A stretch of 64,000 bases of DNA from Bradyrhizobium sp. AZCC 1719 (GTDB lineage Bacteria > Pseudomonadota > Alphaproteobacteria > Rhizobiales > Xanthobacteraceae): contig NZ_JAZHRU010000001.1 of assembly GCF_036924525.1 (NCBI RefSeq), positions 2,137,001 through 2,201,000 on the forward strand, written 5' to 3'. Positions within the stretch are counted from its first letter, which is position 1. Every line of letters starts with the position of its first letter. This document shows positions 25,942-33,831 of this stretch, piece after piece. The notes under the pieces are model-generated. The model did no database searches. It was not told where the DNA came from and saw only the letters and a list, made by a program, of their open reading frames with translations. The translations under genes were made by a program, and so were the position numbers.

Positions 25942-25955
25942 TTGCCGGAGGTCCC

Positions 25956-26315
25956 ATGCCGTCGCGCGCCCGTCTCGATGAATTCATCGCCGCCGTCGTC
26001 TCCGGCGATCATGCCGGCGCGATCGAGCGCTTCTACACCGAGGACGCCAGCATGCAGGAGAACGCCGCTCCGCCACGGGTCGGCCGCGACGTACTCGTGG
26101 CGCATGAGCGCGCGGTGTTGGAGCGGGTCAAAAGCGTGACCTCGACCTGCGTGACCTCGATCGTTGAGGGCGACCATGTCGCGATCCACTGGATTTTCGA
26201 CTTTGTCTTTCATTCAGGCAAGACCGGCCGGTTCGACGAAGTCGCGCTGCAGGAATGGCGCGGCGACAAGGTATTTCGCGAGCGGTTCTTCTACGATCCG
26301 TCGAAGCCGGCCTAG
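25956..26315 (+). CDS. SnoaL/NTF2-like small protein
   Basis: A 119-residue protein with the cone-shaped NTF2-like layout: N-terminal helix LDEFIAAVVSGDHAGAIERF, then YTEDASMQENAAPPRVGRD, then beta-strands ending in EVALQEWRGDKVFRERFFYDP. These proteins are isomerases, dehydratases or simple binding proteins; the role here is unknown. GGAGG lies 5 bases before the ATG, and the preceding MFS gene ends 14 bases upstream. Confidence 0.78.
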   Translation: MPSRARLDEFIAAVVSGDHAGAIERFYTEDASMQENAAPPRVGRDVLVAHERAVLERVKSVTSTCVTSIVEGDHVAIHWIFDFVFHSGKTGRFDEVALQEWRGDKVFRERFFYDPSKPA

Positions 26316-26380
26316 TTGCCACCTGCTGACATTTCGGCCAGCACCGAAGCAATTGCCCAGCGGGTCTGCTAACCTTCTCC

Positions 26381-26466
26381 GTCATGGCCGGGCTTGTCCC
26401 GGCCATCCACGTCTTTGACCGCCGCAGGAAGGACGTGGATGCCCGGGGCAAGCCCGGGCATGACGA
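26381..26466. repeat. Interspersed palindromic repeat, GTCATGGCCGGGCTTG family
   Basis: GTCATGGCCGGGCTTGTCCC...CCACGTC pairs with GACGTGGATGCCCGGGGCAAG...GGGCATGAC. It lies just before an MFS gene and can be translated as an artificial N-terminal extension of it. Confidence 0.85.
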
Positions 26467-26497
26467 CGTGAGAAATAGCAAAGAGAAGCAAACGACG

Positions 26498-27721
26498 TTG
26501 GACGCTCGCAACTACGCCACCATCGACGAGACCTCGATCCGCTACGACGGCTGGCGCATCGTCGTCGTGTGCTTCCTGCTGGCAACCTTCGGCTGGGGGC
26601 TCGGCTTCTACGGCCAGAGCGTCTATGTCGCCGAGTTGCAGCGGCTGCACGGCTGGCCGGCGTCGCTGATTTCGTCCGGCACCACGTTCTTCTATCTGTT
26701 CGGCGCGCTGCTGGTCGCGTTCGTCAGCGAGGCGATCAAAGCGTTCGGTCCGCGCAGTTGCCTGATCGCGGGGACATTCGCGATGGCCGCGGCCGCGATC
26801 TCGATCGGTCAGGTGCGCGAACCCTGGCAGCTTTACCTTGCGAACGCCGTACTCGCGTTCGGCTGGGCCGGCACCAGCCTCGGCATCATCACCAATACGC
26901 TGGGGCTGTGGTTCGACAACAAGCGCGGCATGGCGATCAGCCTGGCGCTGAACGGCGCGAGCTTTGGCGGCATCGTCGGCGTGCCGCTGCTGGTGACCGC
27001 GATCGGCTATTTCGGCTTCTCTGGCGCGATGATGGCGTCGGCCATCGTAATGGTTGCGTTGATGGTGCCGGTGATCCTGCTCTTGGTCGGACGGCCGCCG
27101 CTTCATCTGAGTGCGAGCGGGTTAGAGGCTGCCGACGCGCCGTCGCCGACGCAAATTCGCGCACGCGCCTTTCGCGACATCGGCTTTCTCTCGGTGTCGT
27201 CGGCGTTCGCGCTGGTGCTGTTCGCGCAGGTCGGCTTCATCGTCCACCTGATCGCATTTCTGGACTCGGTGATCGGGCGGCAGCGCGCGGCGATCGCGGT
27301 GGCGCTGTTGACGGCGATGGCGGTGGTCGGCCGTGTGCTGTTTTCCTTCGTGATCGACCGGATGAACCAGCGGCTGGCGTCCTCGCTTTCCTTCGTCAGC
27401 CAGGCGGTGGCGCTGCTCATCGTCATCAATGTGCATAACGATTACGTGCTGATCGCAGCCTGTGCGCTGTTCGGCTTTTCCGTCGGCAACCTGATCACAC
27501 TGCCGGCCCTGATCGTGCAGCGCGAGTTCGATCCGCGTTCATTCGGCGTGCTGGTCAGTTTGATCACGGCGATCAACCAGATCACGTATGCGTTCGGTCC
27601 CGGCGTAGTGGGATTGTTGCGGGATCTGTCCGGGAGTTACACGCTGCCGTTCTACGGGTGCATTGGGGTGGAGCTGACGGCGGCGGCCCTGATCATGATC
27701 CGTGGCCACAGAAAGACGTAG
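26498..27721 (+). CDS. MFS transporter (oxalate/formate antiporter-like)
   Basis: About 407 residues with 12 membrane segments. GWRIVVVCFLLATFGWGLGF opens the first segment. The layout resembles the OFA/monocarboxylate branch (GGIVGVPLLVTAIGYFGFSGAMM in segment 5-6). The frame runs back through the repeat at 26381-26466, but that part encodes repeat sequence. A TTG at 26498 with GAGAAG 9 bases upstream, or a GTG at 26468, is a better start. The TAG stop falls in the next repeat. Confidence 0.78.
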   Translation: MDARNYATIDETSIRYDGWRIVVVCFLLATFGWGLGFYGQSVYVAELQRLHGWPASLISSGTTFFYLFGALLVAFVSEAIKAFGPRSCLIAGTFAMAAAAISIGQVREPWQLYLANAVLAFGWAGTSLGIITNTLGLWFDNKRGMAISLALNGASFGGIVGVPLLVTAIGYFGFSGAMMASAIVMVALMVPVILLLVGRPPLHLSASGLEAADAPSPTQIRARAFRDIGFLSVSSAFALVLFAQVGFIVHLIAFLDSVIGRQRAAIAVALLTAMAVVGRVLFSFVIDRMNQRLASSLSFVSQAVALLIVINVHNDYVLIAACALFGFSVGNLITLPALIVQREFDPRSFGVLVSLITAINQITYAFGPGVVGLLRDLSGSYTLPFYGCIGVELTAAALIMIRGHRKT

Positions 27722-27795
27722 CCCGGATGAGCGAAGCGACATCCGGGACCGGTGTCGCTGCAATCCCGGATGTCGCTACGCTCATCCGGGCTACG
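27718..27795. repeat. Interspersed palindromic repeat, GTAGCCCGGATGAGCG family
   Basis: GTAGCCCGGATGAGCGAAGC pairs with CGCTCATCCGGGCTAC, with ACATCCGGGA / TCCCGGATGT inside. It supplies the TAG that ends the preceding MFS gene and lies between convergent genes. Confidence 0.88.
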
Positions 27796-27812
27796 GGGTC
27801 TGCGCCTCCCGT

Positions 27813-28307
27813 CTACGCCTCCCGCTGCCGCAGCAAATCCTCCAGATCCAGCCGCTTGGTGAACATCGCGAGCGAGCCATCGGGCGCGCGGGGCCATTCT
27901 TCTTTCGGCCGGTCGCGATAGAGTTCGACGCCGTTCTGGTCGGGATCGCGCAAATAGAGCGCTTCGCTGACGCCATGGTCGCTGGCGCCGTCGAGCTCGA
28001 TGCCGGCCTGGATCACACGATACAGCGCATCCGCCAGCGCTGCGCGGGTGGGATAGAGAATGGCGGTGTGAAACAGGCCGGTGGTGCCTGGCGGCGGCGG
28101 ATGGCCGCCTTTGCTTTCCCAGGTGTTGAGGCCGATGTGATGGTGATAACCGCCGGCCGAAATGAATGCCGCGCCAGAACCCATCCGTTGCATCACCTCA
28201 AAGCCGAGCACGCCGCAATAAAAGCCGAGCGCGCGTTCGAGATCGGCGACCTTGAGATGGACATGCCCGATCCGCGTGCCGGCGACGATGGGTGGGGATT
28301 GGGGCAT
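27813..28307 (-). CDS. VOC-superfamily (glyoxalase/extradiol dioxygenase-like) protein
   Basis: A 164-residue protein with paired beta-alpha-beta-beta-beta modules. RIGHVHLKVADLERALGFY carries the first metal-ligand histidine, GGYHHHIGLNTWES the second-module landmark, and DPDQNGVELYRDRP the glutamate ligand. This pattern is CatE-like: a one-domain ring-cleavage or glyoxalase-type metalloenzyme. The ATG giving MPQSPP has GGAGA upstream; the longer frame is not supported. Substrate unknown. Confidence 0.8.
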   Translation of the reverse strand: MPQSPPIVAGTRIGHVHLKVADLERALGFYCGVLGFEVMQRMGSGAAFISAGGYHHHIGLNTWESKGGHPPPPGTTGLFHTAILYPTRAALADALYRVIQAGIELDGASDHGVSEALYLRDPDQNGVELYRDRPKEEWPRAPDGSLAMFTKRLDLEDLLRQREA

Positions 28308-28331
28308 GTGTTGTCTCCATTCGGAAGGTGA

Positions 28332-28454
28332 CGTGCCCCGGATGCTGCCCGGCGCGAAGCGGTGCGCTGCTAAGCCGGGGCCTATGGCGCGCGCCCGCAT
28401 GGGTCCCGGCTCTGCAGTGCACCGCTGAAGAAGCGCTGCACTGCGTCCGGGACA
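28332..28454. repeat. Interspersed GC-rich intergenic repeat
   Basis: CCCCGGATGCTGCCCGGCGCG...GCGCTGCACTGCGTCCGGGA, with CTGCAGTGCACCGCTGAAGA in its right half. I recognise the layout as a common Bradyrhizobium intergenic element. It fills the gap upstream of the VOC gene. Only one copy is in the window. Confidence 0.5.
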
Positions 28455-28472
28455 CGTAGGCGCGGATTCTCG

Positions 28473-29018
28473 TTACACAAGATCCGATACCTCGCCGTCC
28501 GGCAGCCCGAACTCAAACGTGTTCAGCGTCATCGAGACCATCGTGTAATAGCCGCACAGCCCGATCACCTCGACAATCCCGCGTTCGGTGAGCACTTTTA
28601 CCGCTTCGTCATACAGCGCTTGCGACACGCCGTGGCCCTCATGCAGCGACTTGGCGAGATCGTAGATCATCCGGCCCTTGGGGTCATCGAAGACGGGCGT
28701 GCGGCGGTCGCGGATGTCCTCGATGATTTTCGGATCCATGCCGCCCTTCAGCGCCAGGCGCTTGTGCGCATACCATTCGTAATGCGACGTCCAGTGCCGC
28801 GCAGTGACGAGGATCGCGATCTCGGAAAGTTTTGCGGGAAACATCGTGTTGAAACGAAGCTGCTCTCCGAGCCGCGTGGCGTGCTGCGCCATCTCTGGGC
28901 TGTTGAGCCAGGCCATCATCGGTGCCGGAGGGGCGCCGCGCTTGCCGGCGATGGCCTCGTCATAGGTTTCTTTTTGCGCGGCGCTCATTTCGCCTGGCGA
29001 AAGCAACTTCAGCCGCAT
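28473..29018 (-). CDS. Carboxymuconolactone decarboxylase-family protein
   Basis: A 181-residue AhpD/CMD-fold helical protein. SEIAILVTARHWTSHYEWYAH is the family core, where active peroxidase members have C-x-x-C. Here the equivalent region lacks the cysteine pair, so it is not an AhpD-type peroxidase. Later landmarks are VLTERGIVEVIGLCGYYTMVSM. Probably a decarboxylase or hydrolase of an aromatic-derived acid. It diverges from the acyl-CoA dehydrogenase gene. Confidence 0.8.
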   Translation of the reverse strand: MRLKLLSPGEMSAAQKETYDEAIAGKRGAPPAPMMAWLNSPEMAQHATRLGEQLRFNTMFPAKLSEIAILVTARHWTSHYEWYAHKRLALKGGMDPKIIEDIRDRRTPVFDDPKGRMIYDLAKSLHEGHGVSQALYDEAVKVLTERGIVEVIGLCGYYTMVSMTLNTFEFGLPDGEVSDLV

Positions 29019-29181
29019 GCCTGTTTCCCCTTGTTTTTCAATTGTTATCGTCTAGCGCATACACCCGATCGGGCATCGTGACCACCGCCAGAGCGGCATG
29101 GCCTGATGTCAGACATATATTGAATTCCGCAACGCGAGGGCTAAGGTCACTTCCAAACATTCCCATATGGAAGCGCCTGAT

Positions 29182-30366
29182 ATGTCCGACCTGGAAACAT
29201 TCCGCCGTGAAACCCGCGCCTGGCTGGAGGCCAATTGTCCGCCGGAAATGCGACGGCCGATGACCTCCGAAAGCGATACCTACTGGGGCGGTCGCAACGC
29301 CAAATTCTCCTCCGAGCCGCAGCGCGTCTGGTTTGAGCGGATGCGCGACAAGGGCTGGACCGTGCCGGATTGGCCGAAGGAATATGGTGGCGGAGGGCTG
29401 GAGCCTGCCGAGCACAAGGTGCTGCGTGAAGAAATGGCGGCGATGGGCGTGCGCTCGCCGCTTTCGAGCTTCGGCATCTGGATGCTTGGGCCGGCGCTGT
29501 TGAAGTACGGCACCGAGGCGCAGAAGAAAGAGCACCTGCCTGACATCGCCGCGGGACTGATCCGCTGGTGCCAGGGCTATTCCGAGCCGAACGCCGGATC
29601 GGACCTCGCCTCGCTGCAAACCCGCGCCGATAGCGACGGCGACGACTACATCATCAACGGCCAGAAGATCTGGACGTCGTATGCGAACTACGCCGACTGG
29701 ATTTTCTGTCTGGTGCGTACCGATCCCGCCGCGAAGAAGCATGACGGCATCAGTTTCATCCTGTTCGACATGGCCTCGAAGGGCGTGTCGACCAAGCCGA
29801 TTCTTCTGATCTCCGGTTATTCGCCGTTCTGCGAAACCTTCTTCGACAACGTGCGGGTGCCGAAATCGCATGTGGTCGGCCAGGTCAACCGCGGCTGGGA
29901 TGTTGCAAAATATCTGCTGCAGCATGAGCGCGCGATGATCTCGGGCACTGGAGAGCGCGGTATCGGCCGTCCGCTCGGCCAGGTCGCAGCCGACTCCGTC
30001 GGCAGCGATGATTCCGGCCGGCTCGACGATGCCGTGCTGCGCGGCCAGATTGCGGCGTTCGACATCGACGAGGCGGCGTTTGCGGCGGTGGCTGAGCGCG
30101 CCGTTGATCTCGCGAAAGCCGGACAATCGCATCCGGCGTTCTCCTCGGCGATGAAGTATTACGGCACCGAGCTCAACAAGCGCCGCCACGAAATCCTGAT
30201 GTCGGCCGGCGGCATCGATGCGCTGGAATGGGAAAGCGAGCGCTCCAGAGGCGGCGCCCGTCCGCGCGCCTGGCTGCGCACCAAGGCCAACTCGATCGAA
30301 GGCGGCACCAGCGAGGTGATGCTCGGCATCGTCGCCAAGCGCATCCTCGATCTGCCGGGGGCGTGA
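29182..30366 (+). CDS. Acyl-CoA dehydrogenase (pair member 1)
   Basis: A 394-residue FAD enzyme. The N-terminal helical domain is followed by the FAD/substrate motif RWCQGYSEPNAGSDLASLQT, then INGQKIWTSYANYADW and the C-terminal helical bundle with NSIEGGTSEVMLGIVAKRIL. I start at MSDLET, with GGAAG 10 bases upstream, rather than five codons earlier. A repeat separates it from the second dehydrogenase. Such pairs often form heteromeric complexes acting on bulky acyl-CoA esters; the substrate is not predicted. Confidence 0.88.
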   Translation: MSDLETFRRETRAWLEANCPPEMRRPMTSESDTYWGGRNAKFSSEPQRVWFERMRDKGWTVPDWPKEYGGGGLEPAEHKVLREEMAAMGVRSPLSSFGIWMLGPALLKYGTEAQKKEHLPDIAAGLIRWCQGYSEPNAGSDLASLQTRADSDGDDYIINGQKIWTSYANYADWIFCLVRTDPAAKKHDGISFILFDMASKGVSTKPILLISGYSPFCETFFDNVRVPKSHVVGQVNRGWDVAKYLLQHERAMISGTGERGIGRPLGQVAADSVGSDDSGRLDDAVLRGQIAAFDIDEAAFAAVAERAVDLAKAGQSHPAFSSAMKYYGTELNKRRHEILMSAGGIDALEWESERSRGGARPRAWLRTKANSIEGGTSEVMLGIVAKRILDLPGA

Positions 30367-30374
30367 GGCCTGAG

Positions 30375-30475
30375 TCCCTCATCCTGAGGAGCGCGAAGCG
30401 CGTCTCGAAGGATGAGGCCCCCATATCGGCCTCATGGTTCGAGACGGCGCCAAGGCGCCTCCTCACCATGAGGAT
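30375..30475. repeat. Interspersed palindromic repeat, CCTCATCCTGAGGAGC family (copy 1)
   Basis: CCCTCATCCTGAGGAGCGCG...GTCTCGAAGGATGAGG pairs with CTCATGGTTCGAGAC...CTCCTCACCATGAGG. A second copy lies at 40157-40259. This copy sits between two acyl-CoA dehydrogenase genes of one apparent operon. Confidence 0.88.
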
Positions 30476-30518
30476 CAATAGCGAAATCAGTCGAAAATTA
30501 CTCTAGCGGAAATCATCG

Positions 30519-31658
30519 ATGCCCCTCGTCCTCACCGAAGAACAATCCATGCTGCGCGACAGCGCGCGCGGCCTCATCAGCGACAAGGCGCCGGTGTCGC
30601 ATCTGCGCAGCTTGCGCGACAGCAAGGACGAAACGGGCTTTTCCCGCGAGCTCTGGAAGGCGTTTGCCGAGATGGGCTTTTCCGGCCTGCTGGTGCCCGA
30701 AAATTTTGGCGGCAGCGGGCTCGGCTGCGTCGAGGCCGGCATCGTGATGGAGGAAATCGGCCGCACCCTGATGCCGTCGCCGTTCCTGTCGACCGCGGTG
30801 CTGGCGGCGTCGGCGCTGTCGCGCAGTGGAAATGACGCGCAAAAGTCCGCACATCTGCCGAGGATTGCGGACGGATCGCTGCTGGCGGCGCTCGCGATCG
30901 ATGAAGGTGCAAAACATCGCCCGCTGCAGATCAATTTGCAGGCGGTGCGCTCCGGCAACGGCTTCAAGCTGAACGGCGCCAAGGCGTTGGTGGTCGACGG
31001 CCACACCGCCGATCTCCTGATCGTCGCGGCGCGCACTGGCGGCGCGGCCGGCGAACGCGATGGGTTGACGCTGTTTCTGGTCGATCCCAAGGCCAGGGGC
31101 ATTGCGATCGAACGCACGGTGATGGTCGACGCACATAACGCTGCGCGGATCGAATTCAGCAATGTCGAGGTCAATGCCGATCAGGTGCTCGGCGAGGTCG
31201 ACCAGGGCGGCGCGTTATTGGAGGGCGTGCTCAATATCGGCCGCGGCGCGGTAGCTTCCGAAATGGTCGGCCTGAGCGAAGAGGTATTCGGCCGCACCGT
31301 GACGTATCTGAAGGAGCGCAAGCAGTTCGGTAAATTGATCGGCGAATTCCAGGCGCTGCAGCACCGCGCCTCCCAGCTCTATATTGATATCGAGATCACC
31401 CGCGCGGCCGTGCTGAAGGCGCTGCAGACCCTCGACGGCGATTTCGAGCACGCTGGCGCGGCAGTGTCAGTCGCAAAAGCCAAGGCCGGCACCACGGCGA
31501 CGCTGGCGGTGCAAGAGGGCGTGCAGATGCACGGCGGCATGGGCATGACCGACCAGTTCGACATCGGCTTCTTCATGAAGCGCGCCCGCGTCTGCCAGGA
31601 ATTGTTCGGCGACAGCAATTACCACGCCGATCAGTTGGCGCGGATGAAGGGGTATTGA
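30519..31658 (+). CDS. Acyl-CoA dehydrogenase (pair member 2)
   Basis: A 379-residue acyl-CoA dehydrogenase-like flavoprotein. LTEEQSMLRDSARGLISDKAP and LVPENFGGSGLG open the N-terminal domain. The middle domain lacks the usual Y-x-E-P-x-x-G-S-D motif seen in pair member 1 (IDEGAKHRPLQINLQAV instead). The C-terminal bundle includes FGKLIGEFQALQHRASQ and MHGGMGMTDQFDIGFFMKRA. The relaxed FAD motif fits the non-catalytic or small subunit of a heteromeric dehydrogenase; this is inference. Confidence 0.85.
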   Translation: MPLVLTEEQSMLRDSARGLISDKAPVSHLRSLRDSKDETGFSRELWKAFAEMGFSGLLVPENFGGSGLGCVEAGIVMEEIGRTLMPSPFLSTAVLAASALSRSGNDAQKSAHLPRIADGSLLAALAIDEGAKHRPLQINLQAVRSGNGFKLNGAKALVVDGHTADLLIVAARTGGAAGERDGLTLFLVDPKARGIAIERTVMVDAHNAARIEFSNVEVNADQVLGEVDQGGALLEGVLNIGRGAVASEMVGLSEEVFGRTVTYLKERKQFGKLIGEFQALQHRASQLYIDIEITRAAVLKALQTLDGDFEHAGAAVSVAKAKAGTTATLAVQEGVQMHGGMGMTDQFDIGFFMKRARVCQELFGDSNYHADQLARMKGY

Positions 31659-31675
31659 TCGTCCCGAAGCGGCTC

Positions 31676-31812
31676 GTCATTCACCGCTGTCATCGCCCGG
31701 CCTTGTGCGCAATTGCGCACTGGGACCGGGCGACCCAGTATTCCAGAGACGGTAATGCTTGAGCCGATGGGCTGCGGCGTACTGGGTCACCCGCCTTCGC
31801 GGGTGACGACAT
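31676..31812. repeat. Interspersed intergenic repeat with nested hairpins
   Basis: Contains CGCCCGGCC...GACCGGGCG, TGCGCAATTGCGCA (perfect 14-base palindrome), ACCCAGTA / TACTGGGT and GTCACCCGCCTTCGCGGGTGAC. Several small inverted pairs together fill the gap between convergent genes. Typical of Bradyrhizobium composite intergenic elements. Confidence 0.75.
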
Positions 31813-31831
31813 TTTATGGTGGTTGAGAGAC

Positions 31832-32872
31832 CTACCGTATCGGCGGGGCGTACTGAATCCCGCCGTTGCTCCACAGCGAATTCAGGCCGCGCGGGATCTT
31901 CAGCTTCGATCCTTCGCCGACATTGCGTTCGTAGACCTCGCCGTAATTGCCGACATGGCGGATGATGCGGGCGGCCCAGTCCTTGGGCAGGCCGAGATCT
32001 TCGCCATAGGCGCCTTCGGTGCCGACCAGCCGCATCACGTCGGGCTTCTTCGACTTCAGCGCCTCGTCGATGTTCTTCGAGGTGATGCCGAGTTCCTCGG
32101 CGTTGATCATTGCATACAGCGTCCACTTCACGAGCATCATCCAGTCGTCGTCGCGCTGGCGCACCACAGGCGCGAGCGGCTCCTTGGAGATGACGTCGGG
32201 CAGGATGACGTGGTCGCTCGGCTGAATCAGGTTCAAGCGAAGCGCGTAGAGCTGGGAAACGTCGGCGGTGAAAGTGTCGCACTTGCCGCCCTCGTAAGCC
32301 TTGAGCACGTCTTCCAGCTTGGGAAACTTGACCTCGGTATACTTCATGTTGTTGGCGCGGAAATGGTCGGCGACATTGAGCACCGTCGTCGTCCCCTCCT
32401 GCACGCAAACCTTGCTGTTGTTGAGGTCCAGCGCGGAATCGATGTTGCGTGAGCGCGGCAGCATGAAGCCCTGGCCGTCATAATAGGCGACCGCCGGGAA
32501 ATAGAGGGCGTAGTTGCTCTCGCGGGACATGCTCCAGGTCGTGTTGCGCGAGAGGATGTCGACCTTGCGGCTCTGCAGCTCCTTGAAGCGCTCGTTGGCA
32601 TCCAGCGCCACGAATTTTGCCTTCTTGGGATCATCGAAGATCGCCGAGGCTACCGCGCGACAGAAATCGACGTCGAAGCCGGTCCAGTCGCCCTTGTCGT
32701 CGGGGATCGAGAATCCGGGCAGGCCCTTGTTGACGCCGCACAGTACTTCGCCGCGGCGGATGGTCCGCTTCAGCGTCTTGGTGTCGTAACGTTCATAGGT
32801 GATTGCAGCGGCCGCGACCGCGATTGCGACCGCCAGCCCGATGAGCAGGCCGCCTCGAAATGTCCGTAGCAT
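31832..32872 (-). CDS. Orphan general amino-acid ABC binding protein (AapJ-like)
   Basis: A 346-residue periplasmic type-II binding protein with an N-terminal membrane/signal segment (residues 8-24). Its landmarks match AapJ: TLKRTIRRGEVLCGVNKGLPGFS, WTGFDVDFCRAVASAIF, VDILSRNTTWSMSRE and ERNVGEGSKLKIPRGLN. AapJ normally precedes aapQMP, but no permease or ATPase follows here, so this is a solitary copy that may feed another Aap system. Downstream is a repeat. Confidence 0.88.
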   Translation of the reverse strand: MLRTFRGGLLIGLAVAIAVAAAAITYERYDTKTLKRTIRRGEVLCGVNKGLPGFSIPDDKGDWTGFDVDFCRAVASAIFDDPKKAKFVALDANERFKELQSRKVDILSRNTTWSMSRESNYALYFPAVAYYDGQGFMLPRSRNIDSALDLNNSKVCVQEGTTTVLNVADHFRANNMKYTEVKFPKLEDVLKAYEGGKCDTFTADVSQLYALRLNLIQPSDHVILPDVISKEPLAPVVRQRDDDWMMLVKWTLYAMINAEELGITSKNIDEALKSKKPDVMRLVGTEGAYGEDLGLPKDWAARIIRHVGNYGEVYERNVGEGSKLKIPRGLNSLWSNGGIQYAPPIR

Positions 32873-32925
32873 TTTCTAACTCACGATTTCAGGAGAATGG
32901 ACCGTCTGAACAGACAGCGGCGGGA

Positions 32926-33525
32926 TTAGAGCTCCGGCTTCTGCCGGATAATCACTTTGGTGCCGACGGGCACGCGCTCATAGAGATCGGTGACGTCGGC
33001 GTTGACCAGCCGGAAGCAGCCGGAGGAGACGGCGGTGCCGATGGTGTCGGGCCGGTTGGTGCCGTGGATACGGTAGACGGTGGTGCCGAGATACATCGCG
33101 CGCGCACCGAGCGGGTTGCCGGGGCCGCCAGCCATGAAACGCGGCAGATAGGGCTGGCGCGCGATCATCTCCGGCGGCGGCGTCCAGTCCGGCCACTCCG
33201 CCTTGCGGGTGATGTTCACCAGTCCCTGCCATTGAAATCCTTCGCGGCCGACACCGATGCCGTAGCGCAGCGCGCGGCCGTTGCCCTGGATCAGATAGAG
33301 ATGGCGCTCGGCGGTGACGACGATGATGGTGCCCGGTGCTTCGTTGGTGCGATAGAATACCGCGGTCTTCCTGAACTGCGGATCGAGCTCGACGGATTCG
33401 TCGGGAAGCACGCCGGGCTGGTCGCCGACGTCGGGTTGCCGCAACTGCGCCTGGCTCTGAGAGGCTGAAAGGATCAGACCGCCGGCGGCGATCACCATCC
33501 AGATCAGGTGCCGAAATTTTGTCAT
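32926..33525 (-). CDS. L,D-transpeptidase (YkuD/ErfK family)
   Basis: A 199-residue exported enzyme that cross-links peptidoglycan or attaches proteins to it. Signal peptide residues 1-27 (SQAQ). The catalytic core has H154 in YRIHGTNRPDTIG and the nucleophile C170 in SSGCFRLVNADV. The ATG giving MTKFRH has AGGAGA 9 bases ahead; an upstream start is less likely. No neighbour in the same pathway. Confidence 0.92.
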   Translation of the reverse strand: MTKFRHLIWMVIAAGGLILSASQSQAQLRQPDVGDQPGVLPDESVELDPQFRKTAVFYRTNEAPGTIIVVTAERHLYLIQGNGRALRYGIGVGREGFQWQGLVNITRKAEWPDWTPPPEMIARQPYLPRFMAGGPGNPLGARAMYLGTTVYRIHGTNRPDTIGTAVSSGCFRLVNADVTDLYERVPVGTKVIIRQKPEL

Positions 33526-33699
33526 CGCAGAAATTCTCCTTGTTGGCGCGGCGGCCAAATTTGGCGCTTTGGCAAATCAGCGGAACCATCAAATCTCAGG
33601 GCTGGCTTGATGGCAAGTTTAGGGCGAATGCGGCGGATACGTGACTGAAATGTCGTCCATTTTCGTCGTCTACCAAATTCATGGGATATCCCGCCTGCC

Positions 33700-33831
33700 T
33701 TATTTCGGCGCGATCCACAGCCGCAGGCAAAACGAAATCAGCGCGACGGTGCCGACGCCGCCGAGCCAGAGCGCGGCAAACCACAGCAGGCGCTGCATGA
33801 GAGGGCGAGGGGTCGGCTCGTTGGGCTTCAA
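33700..33831 (-). CDS. DUF2474 micro-protein of the CIO-type quinol oxidase
   Basis: A 43-residue single-span protein read from the sequence. The N-terminus KPNEPTPRPLMQ is followed by one membrane helix (LLWFAALWLGGVGTVALISF) and CLRLWIAPK. It starts at a TTG whose bases overlap the cydB stop (TTGA), with GAGAGTGG upstream. This size, helix and place are those of DUF2474, the small third subunit found after CIO-type cydAB, playing the part CydX has in E. coli. Confidence 0.8.
   Translation of the reverse strand: MKPNEPTPRPLMQRLLWFAALWLGGVGTVALISFCLRLWIAPK

Noticed and set aside
24603..25955. Upstream part of a 570-residue frame ending with the NTF2-like protein
   Set aside because: The first 451 codons are an R-rich shadow of the MFS gene; only the last 119 codons after a GGAGG site look like a real protein.
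26384..26497. N-terminal extension of the third MFS protein from the ATG at 26384
   Set aside because: This stretch is a translated interspersed repeat (MAGLVPAIH...), a common annotation artefact in these genomes.
30437..30450. GGTTCGAG-like T-loop of a tRNA (also at 40219)
   Set aside because: It is part of the CCTCATCCTGAGGAGC palindromic repeat; no cloverleaf can be built around it.
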